From the IMG/VR virus record IMGVR_UViG_3300047476_002043, positions 1-64,000 of that record: 64,000 nt of DNA. One strand, 5' to 3'. The position numbers and the translations under genes are program-made. The stretch is from a virus. The notes below the pieces were generated by a model, which was given only the letters and a program-made list of their open reading frames with translations, was not told where the DNA came from and did no database searches. Positions 27,112-34,728 of this stretch are shown in pieces (position 1 is the first letter of the stretch; each line of letters begins with the position of its first letter).

Positions 27112-27753
27112 TTAAGCTTCTACTGGCACCAGGCCGGTTTTATCTCTAAGCCAGAAGTTGTGGTCGCCGAATTTGATTCCCGACAACTCTTCAACCTTCT
27201 GATGAATCTTGTAGCAGAGGTCGTCAGGTGTTCCGTCATTGACAACATCAGCATCACTACCAGGGAGGTAGAGATAATTGCGTGAGTCGCCGGCGAACGA
27301 TTTACCTTCTCTGTGAATCCGAATGACGATGAGTTTCGAGTCTTTGACTTCTTTAAGACACTCGATCTCTTCCATGAAACCACCATCACTGAAGAAGTAG
27401 AAGGTGTTGGTCGTCCATGGGATATCGTTGTCAGTGTCGATGACAGACTTAACTGCCATGTGACCGAAGTAATCTTTTCCGAAAATAGGCTTGCACCATT
27501 CTTCCGAGATCTTGATCATGAACTGGCGCTGACTTAATCCGCCGAGTTTATCCCAAGGTTGACTCTTGAGTGTCGGACACTCGTAGCGTTCGTCCCATTC
27601 TTTCTCACTGAAGGGGATGATAGACTTGGCGATTTTGAAAAGCTGTCGCTTCATTTCCAAATGCTCGCAGCAATGGTACCAGCGATTGAACGCAGATGCC
27701 GCAGTGTCCTTACCACATGAAGGAGGTCCGCTCAAAACAATGATAATTTTCAT
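27112..27753 (-). CDS. Deoxynucleoside monophosphate kinase (T4 gp1-like)
   Basis: 213 residues with a P-loop at residues 8-17 (SGPPSCGKDT) immediately at the N-terminus, the arrangement of T4 gene 1-type dNMP kinases. A downstream FYFFSDGGFMEEIECL segment fits the substrate/lid part, and HREGKSFAGDSRNYL may supply lid arginines. It would phosphorylate dNMPs, including any modified ones, to dNDPs for phage replication. First gene of an early operon that continues to topoisomerase B and tRNA-Arg. Confidence 0.75.
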   Translation of the reverse strand: MKIIIVLSGPPSCGKDTAASAFNRWYHCCEHLEMKRQLFKIAKSIIPFSEKEWDERYECPTLKSQPWDKLGGLSQRQFMIKISEEWCKPIFGKDYFGHMAVKSVIDTDNDIPWTTNTFYFFSDGGFMEEIECLKEVKDSKLIVIRIHREGKSFAGDSRNYLYLPGSDADVVNDGTPDDLCYKIHQKVEELSGIKFGDHNFWLRDKTGLVPVEA

Positions 27754-27790
27754 TCGATTTTATCCTTATGGAAAGTGGTTGCTCTTATAA

Positions 27791-27798
27791 GTAATGTA
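27791..27798 (-). promoter_or_regulatory. Early-type promoter, TACATTAC
   Basis: Minus strand reads GAGATCTACATTACTT, 38 nt before the dNMP kinase start. Confidence 0.7.
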
Positions 27799-27884
27799 GA
27801 TCTCAAGCTTCACTGAGATGCCTCTACTTACTCGATATAAAATCAGTGAGTCCTCTAGTTTTTAATCGCTGAAAAAAGAAAGGA

Positions 27885-27918
27885 AGCTACACCAGGGCCG
27901 CGAGGCCCTGGTGTAGCT
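27885..27918. terminator. Strong hairpin without an adjacent intact gene
   Basis: A 15-bp perfect stem (27885-27899 with 27904-27918) with GCGA loop; the minus strand continues into a T-rich run as in the other leftward terminators. No intact gene ends here on either strand, so it may be the relic of a deleted gene. Confidence 0.6.
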
Positions 27919-28107
27919 TACCTCGAACAAGTATTTCTCTCATCTCCCACCCCTGAGGATGAAAGAAACTACGGGCATGATTGGGGAGCCACCAACCACA
28001 TCCACTCGCTCAACGACATTGCAATTAACGATGTGCCTCACGCATCGCCAACTACAACTGCTCAATTCATCAACAGAAAAGGATCAATTCCACCTGCCCA
28101 CTGTTGA
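27919..28107 (+). pseudogene. Possible gene remnant, no start codon
   Basis: An open frame on the + strand encodes a protein-like sequence (EQVFLSSPTPEDERNYGHD, then WGATNHIHSLNDIA) ending at TGA 28107. The frame is open back to about 27858 but has no ATG, GTG or TTG start and no ribosome site, and it runs through the hairpin. It is either a decayed gene end or chance. Confidence 0.25.
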
Positions 28108-28136
28108 ATGACGAATTGTGTTGTCGTATACAATCA

Positions 28137-28140
28137 TATG
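28137..28140 (+). promoter_or_regulatory. Candidate TATG-type promoter
   Basis: GTATACAATCATATG ends 47 nt before the ATG at 28188 and resembles other TATG elements in the window. Confidence 0.35.
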
Positions 28141-28187
28141 ACCAACACTACAAAATTACGGATTAATTCCGTTTGGAGAACTTATTT

Positions 28188-28673
28188 ATGAGCAAGCAAG
28201 TTGATGACCGCATCGATGCAGTTGTTGCACTCTCTGCAAAGAACAACGAAATCCGCAGAGCTATGGCTGAGAAGCTTAGCGCAGCGGCTAACAAACTCAA
28301 CTTCGACGACATCGATAAGATGCGATCGAGTGAACTTGAGAGTAGACTCGGTGTTTTCACCACCGTAGACAGTATCCTCAAGAGCATGGAAAGTTCCGAA
28401 ATCAACAACGTTAAGATCATGCTCAGTAAGCAAAATACTGAGGCTAACGTCGGTACCGCCGAAACCGTTGCTAACCTCCTCAGGGCCGTTAAGGTTGGTG
28501 ACATCATTCCGCCCAGACATGGCGATGCCACTGAAGATGACATCGATAACAAGCTCGATGGGGTCATCAGTGGTAATGCTGAAATTCGTCCTGTCTCGGC
28601 AGGGGAACTTGGTGCCAATGAACAACAAGATGTGATCAATCTTAGCGATAAAAAAACTGATGTGGAAGAATGA
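28188..28673 (+). CDS. Unknown helical protein
   Basis: 161 residues. The ATG at 28188 has TTGGAG 9 nt upstream; the in-frame TTG at 28173 overlaps that site. The first 110 residues are predicted helical with many Lys, Glu and Asn; the C-terminal 50 residues are acidic and disordered. Length and layout are like those of small terminase subunits, but no DNA-binding motif is evident, so this is only a thought. A single-gene rightward transcript among leftward genes. Confidence 0.75.
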   Translation: MSKQVDDRIDAVVALSAKNNEIRRAMAEKLSAAANKLNFDDIDKMRSSELESRLGVFTTVDSILKSMESSEINNVKIMLSKQNTEANVGTAETVANLLRAVKVGDIIPPRHGDATEDDIDNKLDGVISGNAEIRPVSAGELGANEQQDVINLSDKKTDVEE

Positions 28674-28679
28674 AAGACC

Positions 28680-28709
28680 ACCTACGTCACCCGCAAGGGT
28701 GACGTAGGT
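28680..28709. terminator. Bidirectional hairpin between convergent genes
   Basis: A 13-bp perfect stem (28680-28692 with 28697-28709) with GCAA loop, between the ends of the 28188 and 28720 genes. Confidence 0.75.
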
Positions 28710-28719
28710 GTATCTTCTA

Positions 28720-29328
28720 TCACTCGATGCGAGTGGCAAGGAAGCTGACGATCTCTTCGCGATGGAGGGTCTCGCGCACGATATCAAGGTTGGGCTTGAC
28801 GCGGCTGAGGTTCTTCTTGTAGTCGATGGTCATGTTGATGGCGGTGTACAGAACGCTCATCTGACGACGAGTTCCAGCACTGATGCTGTCATTAATGCCG
28901 TAGATCACGCTGGCATCGATCATGAGACCACGATTCTTCAGGAAGAAGTCGTAGAAGATGACCAGGTTCTCGATGTCCGGATGTTCGATCAGGTAGACGG
29001 TAGCCTTCTTGAGCAGGTCAACGAGGACGGCACGAGAGGCATCGGTGTGAGCCGGGGTAGCTTTGAAGGCCTTTTCGAAATTGGCAAGGAGTTCAGCTTG
29101 CTTGGTGCCGGTCTTGACAACATCGACAGGAGCCGCGAGTTTCGGCTCTCTTTGCGGTTCCGGGATGATCGGAGCCGGAGCAGGTTGAGTCTCGACAACA
29201 GGAGCTTCACTAACGACGACCGTTTCGGTGGCGGTAGCTTCAGGAGTGGGTTGGGTTTCATTCATGGGAGGAGTTCCTTGGTTGACAACACCAGTGACGG
29301 TGGTCGTGTTCTTTCTGGGTCTAGCCAT
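28720..29328 (-). CDS. Protein with Pro/Thr-rich N-terminal tail, unknown
   Basis: 202 residues from the ATG behind AAAGGAATTACTT; the frame extends to 29373 without a better start. Residues 1-80 are basic, then Pro/Thr/Glu/Ala-rich and disordered. Residues 85-200 are ordered and helical (NLVIFYDFFLKNRGLMIDAS and following). No family recognised. C-ending codons suggest an abundant protein, and a TATG element precedes it, so it may be a virion protein. Confidence 0.75.
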   Translation of the reverse strand: MARPRKNTTTVTGVVNQGTPPMNETQPTPEATATETVVVSEAPVVETQPAPAPIIPEPQREPKLAAPVDVVKTGTKQAELLANFEKAFKATPAHTDASRAVLVDLLKKATVYLIEHPDIENLVIFYDFFLKNRGLMIDASVIYGINDSISAGTRRQMSVLYTAINMTIDYKKNLSRVKPNLDIVRETLHREEIVSFLATRIE

Positions 29329-29366
29329 AAGTAATTCCTTTGTAGTTGATCTTTGACAGAAGCAAG

Positions 29367-29370
29367 CATA
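29367..29370 (-). promoter_or_regulatory. Candidate TATG-type promoter
   Basis: Minus strand reads GGTAAAACTATTGTATG, 39 nt before the start at 29328. It closely matches GGTAAAACCATCCTATG at 32618, the best matching pair of this class. Confidence 0.5.
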
Positions 29371-29378
29371 CAATAGTT

Positions 29379-29993
29379 TTACCCGGCGAACTTGAGCTTC
29401 TTAAGGTACATGGCATGTTCTTGTTTGCTCATCCAGGCCAGATTATCTGGTGTTGGTGGCAGAGTTTTATCGACGACTACAACAATCATGGTTTTCCATG
29501 CTGTGGGTTTTGGAAGGAATGCGAGAGCCACCAATCTAGCCACGGAGACACCATAAGCCTTACCACGAAATGAGTATGTAATTTCCTTTTTATGTCTAAG
29601 GAAGCGAGTGGAGTTTGATCTATAGACCGCTCCATCTCTAGTTACTCTGATTCCAGGAAATTCGGGAACTTTAACAGCATCCTTAGGGATTCTGTAATCC
29701 TCATCATCAACCCAGAGAAGGTTGGTCAGTTTGCAGTTCATTTCATCGCCATCGCGATGAATCAACCGTGTAGCCCCAGCCGGTTTAGGGTAGAACATTT
29801 CTGCAACCAATTCAGCAACGGATCTCATCTCGGCCTTCTTTACAGAACCAATGAATCGGTAAAGTTTGACCTTGGCTCGACCTCGACTACTGATGATATC
29901 ATGTGGCCAGGTTGATGCAGTATCGAACACTTGACCAGCTTCGTTAATCGAATCTCGAATGTATCCTAATGATTTCAATGAAGCAACTTTCAT
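29379..29993 (-). CDS. HNH-endonuclease-like protein with duplicated domain
   Basis: 204 residues with two copies of one domain. The first contains VAEMFYPKP followed by RLIHRDGDEMNCKLTNLLWV, the H-DGD-N-NL-W pattern of HNH homing-type nucleases. The second repeats VALAFLPKP and PDNLAWMS, but the HRDGD segment is replaced by VVVVDK, so it is probably inactive. Free-standing HNH proteins are common mobile genes in phages. An early-type promoter lies 66 nt upstream. Confidence 0.7.
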   Translation of the reverse strand: MKVASLKSLGYIRDSINEAGQVFDTASTWPHDIISSRGRAKVKLYRFIGSVKKAEMRSVAELVAEMFYPKPAGATRLIHRDGDEMNCKLTNLLWVDDEDYRIPKDAVKVPEFPGIRVTRDGAVYRSNSTRFLRHKKEITYSFRGKAYGVSVARLVALAFLPKPTAWKTMIVVVVDKTLPPTPDNLAWMSKQEHAMYLKKLKFAG

Positions 29994-30058
29994 TGCTAAC
30001 CTCGACTGTTTTTTTGTTTTCTTCCTCCTAACTGGCGTTAATATACCAGCTCAAATAT

Positions 30059-30066
30059 GTAATGTA
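30059..30066 (-). promoter_or_regulatory. Early-type promoter, TACATTAC
   Basis: Minus strand reads TTACATCTACATTACAT, 66 nt before the HNH-type gene. Confidence 0.6.
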
Positions 30067-30092
30067 GATGTAACTTTATTTTGAAATGGCAC

Positions 30093-30122
30093 CCATCGTC
30101 GTGGCTAACGCCACGACGATGG
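30093..30122 (-). terminator. Intrinsic terminator of RNAP beta' operon
   Basis: A 13-bp perfect stem (30093-30105 with 30110-30122), loop TAAC, 10 nt beyond the stop at 30132. Confidence 0.75.
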
Positions 30123-30131
30123 TTACGCTTC

Positions 30132-31568
30132 TCAAGTTCCAGTACTCTCTTCTGCCTCAGTATCGTCGCTGATTCTAAGAACAGATTTCTTCTTGTCGAC
30201 GGTTCTGATGTACGTCATCGGCTGAAGTCTCACGGTACTAATCTTGCTACCGTGCATATTCTTCATCTGAAGACCTTGGAAGGTTGATCCAATGTCGACC
30301 GCCTGCGCACCAATGAAGTTGAGGCCGAGACTCTTGATCTTACTGCCGATACAGGCATAACACAGTCCGCCCTCAGCTTTGCAATAAAGCGGGGAACGGA
30401 TGTAGACATCTTTATCGGTATAAGCTGCGGCAGTCTCCGAGTTGATCGGGGTTAGGCCAGAGGGGCCGATGACGAATCTTCCTTGGTACCTACCGAGCTC
30501 TTCCTTGCTAAGGTTGATGCGAATTCCTTTGGTGGTTTTACAGTCGTCCATAACAACCTTCACATCCTGGAAGATGCGTAAGAGTGTTTTGGCCATGGCA
30601 CCACCTAGGGCGGTCAAGATACCACGAGAGTAAGAACCTTTGCGGATCTCGTTAGCGATGGCATCGAAGTTATTCTTGTTCCATCCTTCAGCAAGGCTGT
30701 TGGGGATGTTGACATATCCAGATGTTGCGCCGGATGTGAAGTCTTCGATAGCACCGACTGTAAGGAAGAGTTTCTTCCTGTGGATAGCCAAGGACTTGGT
30801 CGGGTTAACGGCCAAGTGGAAACCAAGACTATCATCACCCTTGAGGTACTCTCTATCCATCTTGAGCAACTCATTCTCGATCTTGTCAAGAACCAACGGA
30901 TCACTGAGCTGATCCTTGTGTTCCTCAAAGAGTTCCTTTTTACGGGCTTTGATTTTTGGATCAGTAGTGAAGCTGCGTTCTGTGATTGTAGGGACGGAGA
31001 TTTCCGCTAAGTGACCGATGAAGTATCCATGATCGATATACTTCCTGTACTCGACCATAGTAATCGTCCCGGCAAGGAGTCCGGCTGCGATCAGATCTTC
31101 AGTCTTACCGATATTCCAGACCGTGTTGATGTATGGGATCTTGTCGCCGAAGACACTAGCACCTACGATATAGTTCAAGACGAAACGACCGATGGTGGTT
31201 GTGGTTTCAGCTCCCTTGAAGTTAGCGATATCGCCTTCCTTAAGAACGATCTGGTCATAGATATCGAAGAGAGGTCCATCATCATCTTCTTTGATGTTCC
31301 ATAGAACGTCATCGCCGCCGTAAATGGTTAGGTACGATCTATGATTGGAAACGACCTTAATCACATCACCGACAGTGATCGGCGTTTGTGACATCAGCGT
31401 CTGAAGTGCAGTTGGGTCGACTTTCCAGTTACCATCAGGTTGAGCAGTTACCATCTCCACTACCTTGTTGTGCACAATGGCAGTGAAGTAGCTCAGAAGG
31501 ATCTTCCGTTCAAGCAACCGAGGCATCACTGCCGGAAGCTTAACGCACTTGGAAAAGGCTTCATTCAT
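30132..31568 (-). CDS. RNA polymerase beta' subunit, C-terminal half
   Basis: 478 residues with the order of E. coli RpoC from about residue 600 to 940. TTIGRFVLNYIV (near 124) parallels TTVGRALLWMIV; DVKVVMDDCKTTKGI (335-349) parallels DLVVTEDDCGTHEGI; CKAEGGLCYACIGSKIKSLG (396-415) parallels [20 protein letters not shown]; then GAQAVDIGSTFQ parallels AAQSIGEPGTQ. Four cysteines (343, 396, 403, 406) keep the zinc-site spacing C-x6-C-x2-C of bacterial beta'. It lacks the NADFDGD catalytic part, which must be encoded elsewhere, as in phiKZ-type split polymerases. The start overlaps the previous stop (ATGA). Confidence 0.8.
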   Translation of the reverse strand: MNEAFSKCVKLPAVMPRLLERKILLSYFTAIVHNKVVEMVTAQPDGNWKVDPTALQTLMSQTPITVGDVIKVVSNHRSYLTIYGGDDVLWNIKEDDDGPLFDIYDQIVLKEGDIANFKGAETTTTIGRFVLNYIVGASVFGDKIPYINTVWNIGKTEDLIAAGLLAGTITMVEYRKYIDHGYFIGHLAEISVPTITERSFTTDPKIKARKKELFEEHKDQLSDPLVLDKIENELLKMDREYLKGDDSLGFHLAVNPTKSLAIHRKKLFLTVGAIEDFTSGATSGYVNIPNSLAEGWNKNNFDAIANEIRKGSYSRGILTALGGAMAKTLLRIFQDVKVVMDDCKTTKGIRINLSKEELGRYQGRFVIGPSGLTPINSETAAAYTDKDVYIRSPLYCKAEGGLCYACIGSKIKSLGLNFIGAQAVDIGSTFQGLQMKNMHGSKISTVRLQPMTYIRTVDKKKSVLRISDDTEAEESTGT

Positions 31569-32587
31569 GACGGTTGCCCTTGATTAGGATTAATGGTTGA
31601 TCCCACAACAGGTTGAGAAAGTTTCGTGAGAACGGCAACGATTCTTTCTTTGAATGCTTGGTTGATATTGAGTCGTGTGCACTCTTTCTCAAGTTCGACC
31701 AAATTCTTATCCAGACCCCACTCGGCCCTGTAGAACATGGAAGAAACACCAAGGATCGCGGTGTCATCGTATCCTTCAGCATTCAGACCGACGTAGTGAT
31801 CTAGGAAGAACTTGCATGATTTGCGATAGGCGACAACGTTACCATCCTCAACAGTTTGGCAGTACCAAGGATTGGAATCGTTTGAGGCTAGGTAGTACGG
31901 GAGGAATGAATCATCGATGATGTTGAGAATGTGAGGAGCAACGGCAGCCGTTGCTAAATCAACAGTGGTGACATAGACGGCACCGTTATCAGCCTTAGAC
32001 ATAGTTCCAATGCGGTTACTGACGACTGTGGTGTAGGCGACTACCTTGTTGGTGAAGTCACTCATCAGAACCGAGTTGTTGCTGTAGTGCTGTTCGATCA
32101 TCGCTCCTGTGAGCATGCTGTCGATGTGAGCATGGAAACTTTCATTGTTGCTGAAATGTTCCATGTATGTTTCCAGGTAGGAATAAACCGGAGATAGCGG
32201 GAATGTTCGGTTGAGTAAGCTAACGATCTCGTGGATCAGGTTAGACTCATCGTAGTCGTCTCCGATAAGAAGCGCACCAAGGATTTCTTTCAGATCCTGA
32301 TTGCCTCTGAGCAGCTCAGGGAAGTGATTGATGTCGAATACCGTGCGGAGATGGTAAATGACTTTGATGATGTTGGAGTCGGTGTACATGTCATCGCCAC
32401 ATTCCAGCATGATACCCATAGTGATCAATTCTTGGTTGACCTTGTTCAGGACCAGATTGAAGATTGTAGTATCACTAAGAACGTCTACGGTTTCGACTTC
32501 TGCCAGGTAGCTCTGTTCGTTGAGATAAGCTCGAACCATCGGGCTAACATCTCTGATGTTGAGGAGAAACTGCTCTCTTGCGTTCAT
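31565..32587 (-). CDS. Unknown protein co-expressed with RNAP beta'
   Basis: 340 residues from the ATG behind CAGGAG; the frame reaches 32620 but that would place the TATG element inside the gene. Largely helical in the first 200 residues, no motif recognised, C-terminus Pro/Asn/Gln-rich. Translationally coupled to the beta' gene by a 4-nt overlap, suggesting a partner in the same complex. The non-virion phiKZ polymerase has a fifth, phage-specific subunit; whether this plays that role cannot be decided here. Confidence 0.75.
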   Translation of the reverse strand: MNAREQFLLNIRDVSPMVRAYLNEQSYLAEVETVDVLSDTTIFNLVLNKVNQELITMGIMLECGDDMYTDSNIIKVIYHLRTVFDINHFPELLRGNQDLKEILGALLIGDDYDESNLIHEIVSLLNRTFPLSPVYSYLETYMEHFSNNESFHAHIDSMLTGAMIEQHYSNNSVLMSDFTNKVVAYTTVVSNRIGTMSKADNGAVYVTTVDLATAAVAPHILNIIDDSFLPYYLASNDSNPWYCQTVEDGNVVAYRKSCKFFLDHYVGLNAEGYDDTAILGVSSMFYRAEWGLDKNLVELEKECTRLNINQAFKERIVAVLTKLSQPVVGSTINPNQGQPS

Positions 32588-32617
32588 GAGAACTCCTGAG
32601 GTTGTTGAGTGTGTAAA

Positions 32618-32621
32618 CATA
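32618..32621 (-). promoter_or_regulatory. Candidate TATG-type promoter
   Basis: Minus strand reads GGTAAAACCATCCTATG, 31 nt before the first gene of the RNA polymerase beta' operon. Confidence 0.5.
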
Positions 32622-32662
32622 GGATGGTTTTACCGCCTCAAGTACAAATGAAACAAAAAAAA

Positions 32663-32694
32663 AGATCTAGCTTGGCCTGGGCCAAGCTAGATCT
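32663..32694 (-). terminator. Intrinsic terminator of long early operon
   Basis: A 14-bp perfect stem (32663-32676 with 32681-32694), loop CTGG, followed on the minus strand by a long T tract. It ends the operon that begins near 37740. Confidence 0.9.
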
Positions 32695-32696
32695 AA

Positions 32697-33182
32697 CTAA
32701 TCACCACCGAAGTCAACGACGATGATCTCTCTTTTCGGACACCAATCGTTGGCAATGTTTCGTATTGTTTCGGCATAATCTTCCCAGTTGCCTTTGGCCA
32801 AGCCACTACCGATATTCTTCGGTATAGCCAAGCTATCGACATCCGAGGTTGCTGTGGTGAGTTCAATGAAAGCCTCCCTGAATTTCTCAAGTCGACTGAC
32901 CGCACTATCCGGCCCAAAGAGAGCTGGCTTCCCTGGGTAGATTTGTGCGTAGAGATTAGCAACTCGTACTTTGACACCGAAGGGCATGTTCATTTCTCCT
33001 ATCAGGCATCTTCCGTATAACTCAACACATCGACGTCCTTGTCTAGTGTCGGTATCCGGATATTGTCTGTAGATTTTTTGAGCCAGTCCTTTCAGGTCTT
33101 CGCTGACGCAGTTGCATTGTTGAACGATGATGTGAGAATTGGCGTAGGAGAAGATGTTTCCCTTAACTAGCCTTAGTGACAT
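32697..33182 (-). CDS. Macro-domain protein
   Basis: 161 residues. The N-terminal LVKGNIF followed by IIVQQCNCVS-x-DLKGLAQKIYRQYP and the later LAIPKNIGSGLAKGNWEDY match the macro-domain fold, especially the ADP-ribose-1-phosphate phosphatase/TARG1-like branch (GNIF, N-C after the second strand, glycine-rich loop before W-x-x-Y). Such proteins bind or hydrolyse ADP-ribose derivatives. In a phage this could undo ADP-ribosylation or act on NAD-derived signals of host defence; that part is inference. Last gene of the long early operon, overlapping the upstream gene by 10 nt. Confidence 0.75.
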   Translation of the reverse strand: MSLRLVKGNIFSYANSHIIVQQCNCVSEDLKGLAQKIYRQYPDTDTRQGRRCVELYGRCLIGEMNMPFGVKVRVANLYAQIYPGKPALFGPDSAVSRLEKFREAFIELTTATSDVDSLAIPKNIGSGLAKGNWEDYAETIRNIANDWCPKREIIVVDFGGD

Positions 33183-33424
33183 GTTGCCACCTTGAGTCTG
33201 CTGAAAAATGTACGCATCTTGCCCATTCTCCCGGTTCTGTTGTAGGATATCGTGATATCGGCAAGGTAACGCAGTAAACCATTAGGGCTATCGATGCGGC
33301 GCTTTCCGATCACAGACATCACGTTGTTGAGGTGCTTCCTTCTCGTAGCCAACTTGACCACATGTCTAGCGGCAATGATTTGACGAAATTCATCAACCAA
33401 AGGTCTAAGCTCTTTGTACTTCAT
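33173..33424 (-). CDS. Small basic protein
   Basis: 83 residues, very basic (about one quarter Arg/Lys), start behind AAAAGGAGAAAGC. It begins MKYKELR, like the 106-residue protein at 53352 (MKYQELR), a weak hint of shared ancestry at the N-terminus. No motif. Overlaps both neighbours by a few bases, typical of translational coupling in this operon. Confidence 0.65.
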   Translation of the reverse strand: MKYKELRPLVDEFRQIIAARHVVKLATRRKHLNNVMSVIGKRRIDSPNGLLRYLADITISYNRTGRMGKMRTFFSRLKVATCH

Positions 33425-33636
33425 CGGCGCTTTCTCCTTTTGATCACGCGTTTGAATTCACGCATGAGTTTTCGGCCTGGGTACATGGCGTAGTAAAAGT
33501 CTCCAGTAATGACGAAGGCATCGTCACAAGGGAGGGCTTCGGTGAAGATGTACTTCTGCCTAATGTTGACCGAGGCGTTAGTGCATTCCTCGGCCATCCA
33601 TTTAGCAGTCAGCTTATCCAATTCAGTGCTGACCAT
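33421..33636 (-). CDS. Small basic protein
   Basis: 71 residues from the Met behind GAAGGATGCGCT; the frame is open to 33759 but that would overlap the upstream gene by more than 130 nt. The C-terminus is strongly basic (FKRVIKRRKRR), suggesting nucleic-acid or membrane-surface contact. No family recognised. Confidence 0.6.
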   Translation of the reverse strand: MVSTELDKLTAKWMAEECTNASVNIRQKYIFTEALPCDDAFVITGDFYYAMYPGRKLMREFKRVIKRRKRR

Positions 33637-33991
33637 AGCGCATCCTTCGGTAGACGTTTTCCTTGGCGCTTTGCATGAATGCATCCCAAGCGGCTTGACC
33701 GATATTTCTTCTGGCATGATCTTGTAGTACCGCCTCAAAATCGACACCGGTCGTCTCAAGGTCGACGGTGAGATTTCGCTTGGTTGGATAGAAGCTCTCC
33801 ACCAGAAGGCCAGTCACAAGCTTCTCAAAGAAAGTCATCCTGACAGACAACTTATTCCTGATGAACTCGCGAAACGTAAAGGGCGCTAGCCGGTTGCGGA
33901 TGGATTCCAAGGATGGGATAACCTGTATCGGCGGACCTTCGTCCTGCGGAAGTTCAGAGTCTGGAATGACTGAGATTGTAAGTTTGCTCAT
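33623..33991 (-). CDS. Unknown 122-residue protein
   Basis: Starts at the ATG preceded by AAGGAGAAAGTGACG. The first 30 residues are Pro/Asp/Glu-rich; the rest is helical with FREFIRNKLSVRMTFFEKLV. No domain recognised. Its end overlaps the next start by 14 nt. Confidence 0.65.
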   Translation of the reverse strand: MSKLTISVIPDSELPQDEGPPIQVIPSLESIRNRLAPFTFREFIRNKLSVRMTFFEKLVTGLLVESFYPTKRNLTVDLETTGVDFEAVLQDHARRNIGQAAWDAFMQSAKENVYRRMRYGQH

Positions 33992-33993
33992 CG

Positions 33994-34146
33994 TCACTTT
34001 CTCCTTGTAGCGAAGAATGCTGGACGCTTGATGATGGGGATTGTGATGTTGTTCAGTGTGGCATCGATGAGCGTTGTATGACGCTCGTGGATGAAGGGTG
34101 AGTGGATGCGGATTTGGCGTGATGCTTTCGAATGCTTGACGATCAT
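33994..34146 (-). CDS. Short basic protein, 50 residues
   Basis: ATG 34146 to TGA 33994. Its start overlaps the upstream stop as ATGA, and its stop lies within GTGACGATG just before the next start, so it is translationally coupled on both sides and fills an otherwise empty gap. Rich in Ile, His, Arg and Lys. Function unknown. Confidence 0.55.
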   Translation of the reverse strand: MIVKHSKASRQIRIHSPFIHERHTTLIDATLNNITIPIIKRPAFFATRRK

Positions 34147-34715
34147 GAGATTAATCCTTCTTCTCTTTGTTTTTGGACGGTCCGAACATCTTCGATGGCG
34201 AGATGTGTTTTGTAGCGCTCCTCTAAATCACTGAGGATTTTGTGAACGAGTGGTCGGATTGTCTTGGTGGATTCTGGACGTGTGTATCCGAAGACGTTCT
34301 CCACCTTATCCTTCAGTGCTATGTTTTTATCCTCGAAGTTGTTAACGACACAGTTGATCGTTAGGAGGAGTTCTCCTGGATAGATGACGCTTTTCTTATG
34401 GCTGAAGGTGCAAAAACTGTGCATGTGCCTACCGAAGTTGACTGATGCTTCGAATGGCTGGGAAACCAATTGCATCAGGAAGTCCGATATCTCAGCAATA
34501 TCGTCAGTTTCTAAGTAGCAATTCCTGTCAGTTGAAACAATGAACTTAGCCTGCTGACGCTCGTCGGGCTTGTTATACATCCTCCCGAGATTAGAACAGT
34601 TCGTGCATTGCTGCGCGAAGCCAATGGAGCGTTTATCATTACCGTCCTGGATGAAGACGCGAGTGCGAGGAGAAGTGAGTGTGAATTGGCAATAGGCACA
34701 GATTTCTAATTGCAT
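34143..34715 (-). CDS. Zinc-ribbon protein, unknown
   Basis: 190 residues, start behind GGAGCAAATC. The N-terminus has CAYC at residue 6 and CTNC near 37, a likely four-cysteine zinc ribbon. The middle and C-terminal parts are mixed with charged helices (DLEERYKTHLAIEDVRTVQK). No enzyme motif. It is the sixth gene from the end of the early operon. Confidence 0.7.
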   Translation of the reverse strand: MQLEICAYCQFTLTSPRTRVFIQDGNDKRSIGFAQQCTNCSNLGRMYNKPDERQQAKFIVSTDRNCYLETDDIAEISDFLMQLVSQPFEASVNFGRHMHSFCTFSHKKSVIYPGELLLTINCVVNNFEDKNIALKDKVENVFGYTRPESTKTIRPLVHKILSDLEERYKTHLAIEDVRTVQKQREEGLIS

Positions 34716-34728
34716 GATTTGCTCCTAT

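Noticed and set aside
28188-28673. Small terminase subunit
   Set aside because: Length and helical layout fit, but no DNA-binding motif or neighbouring large terminase is present, so the call is not supported.
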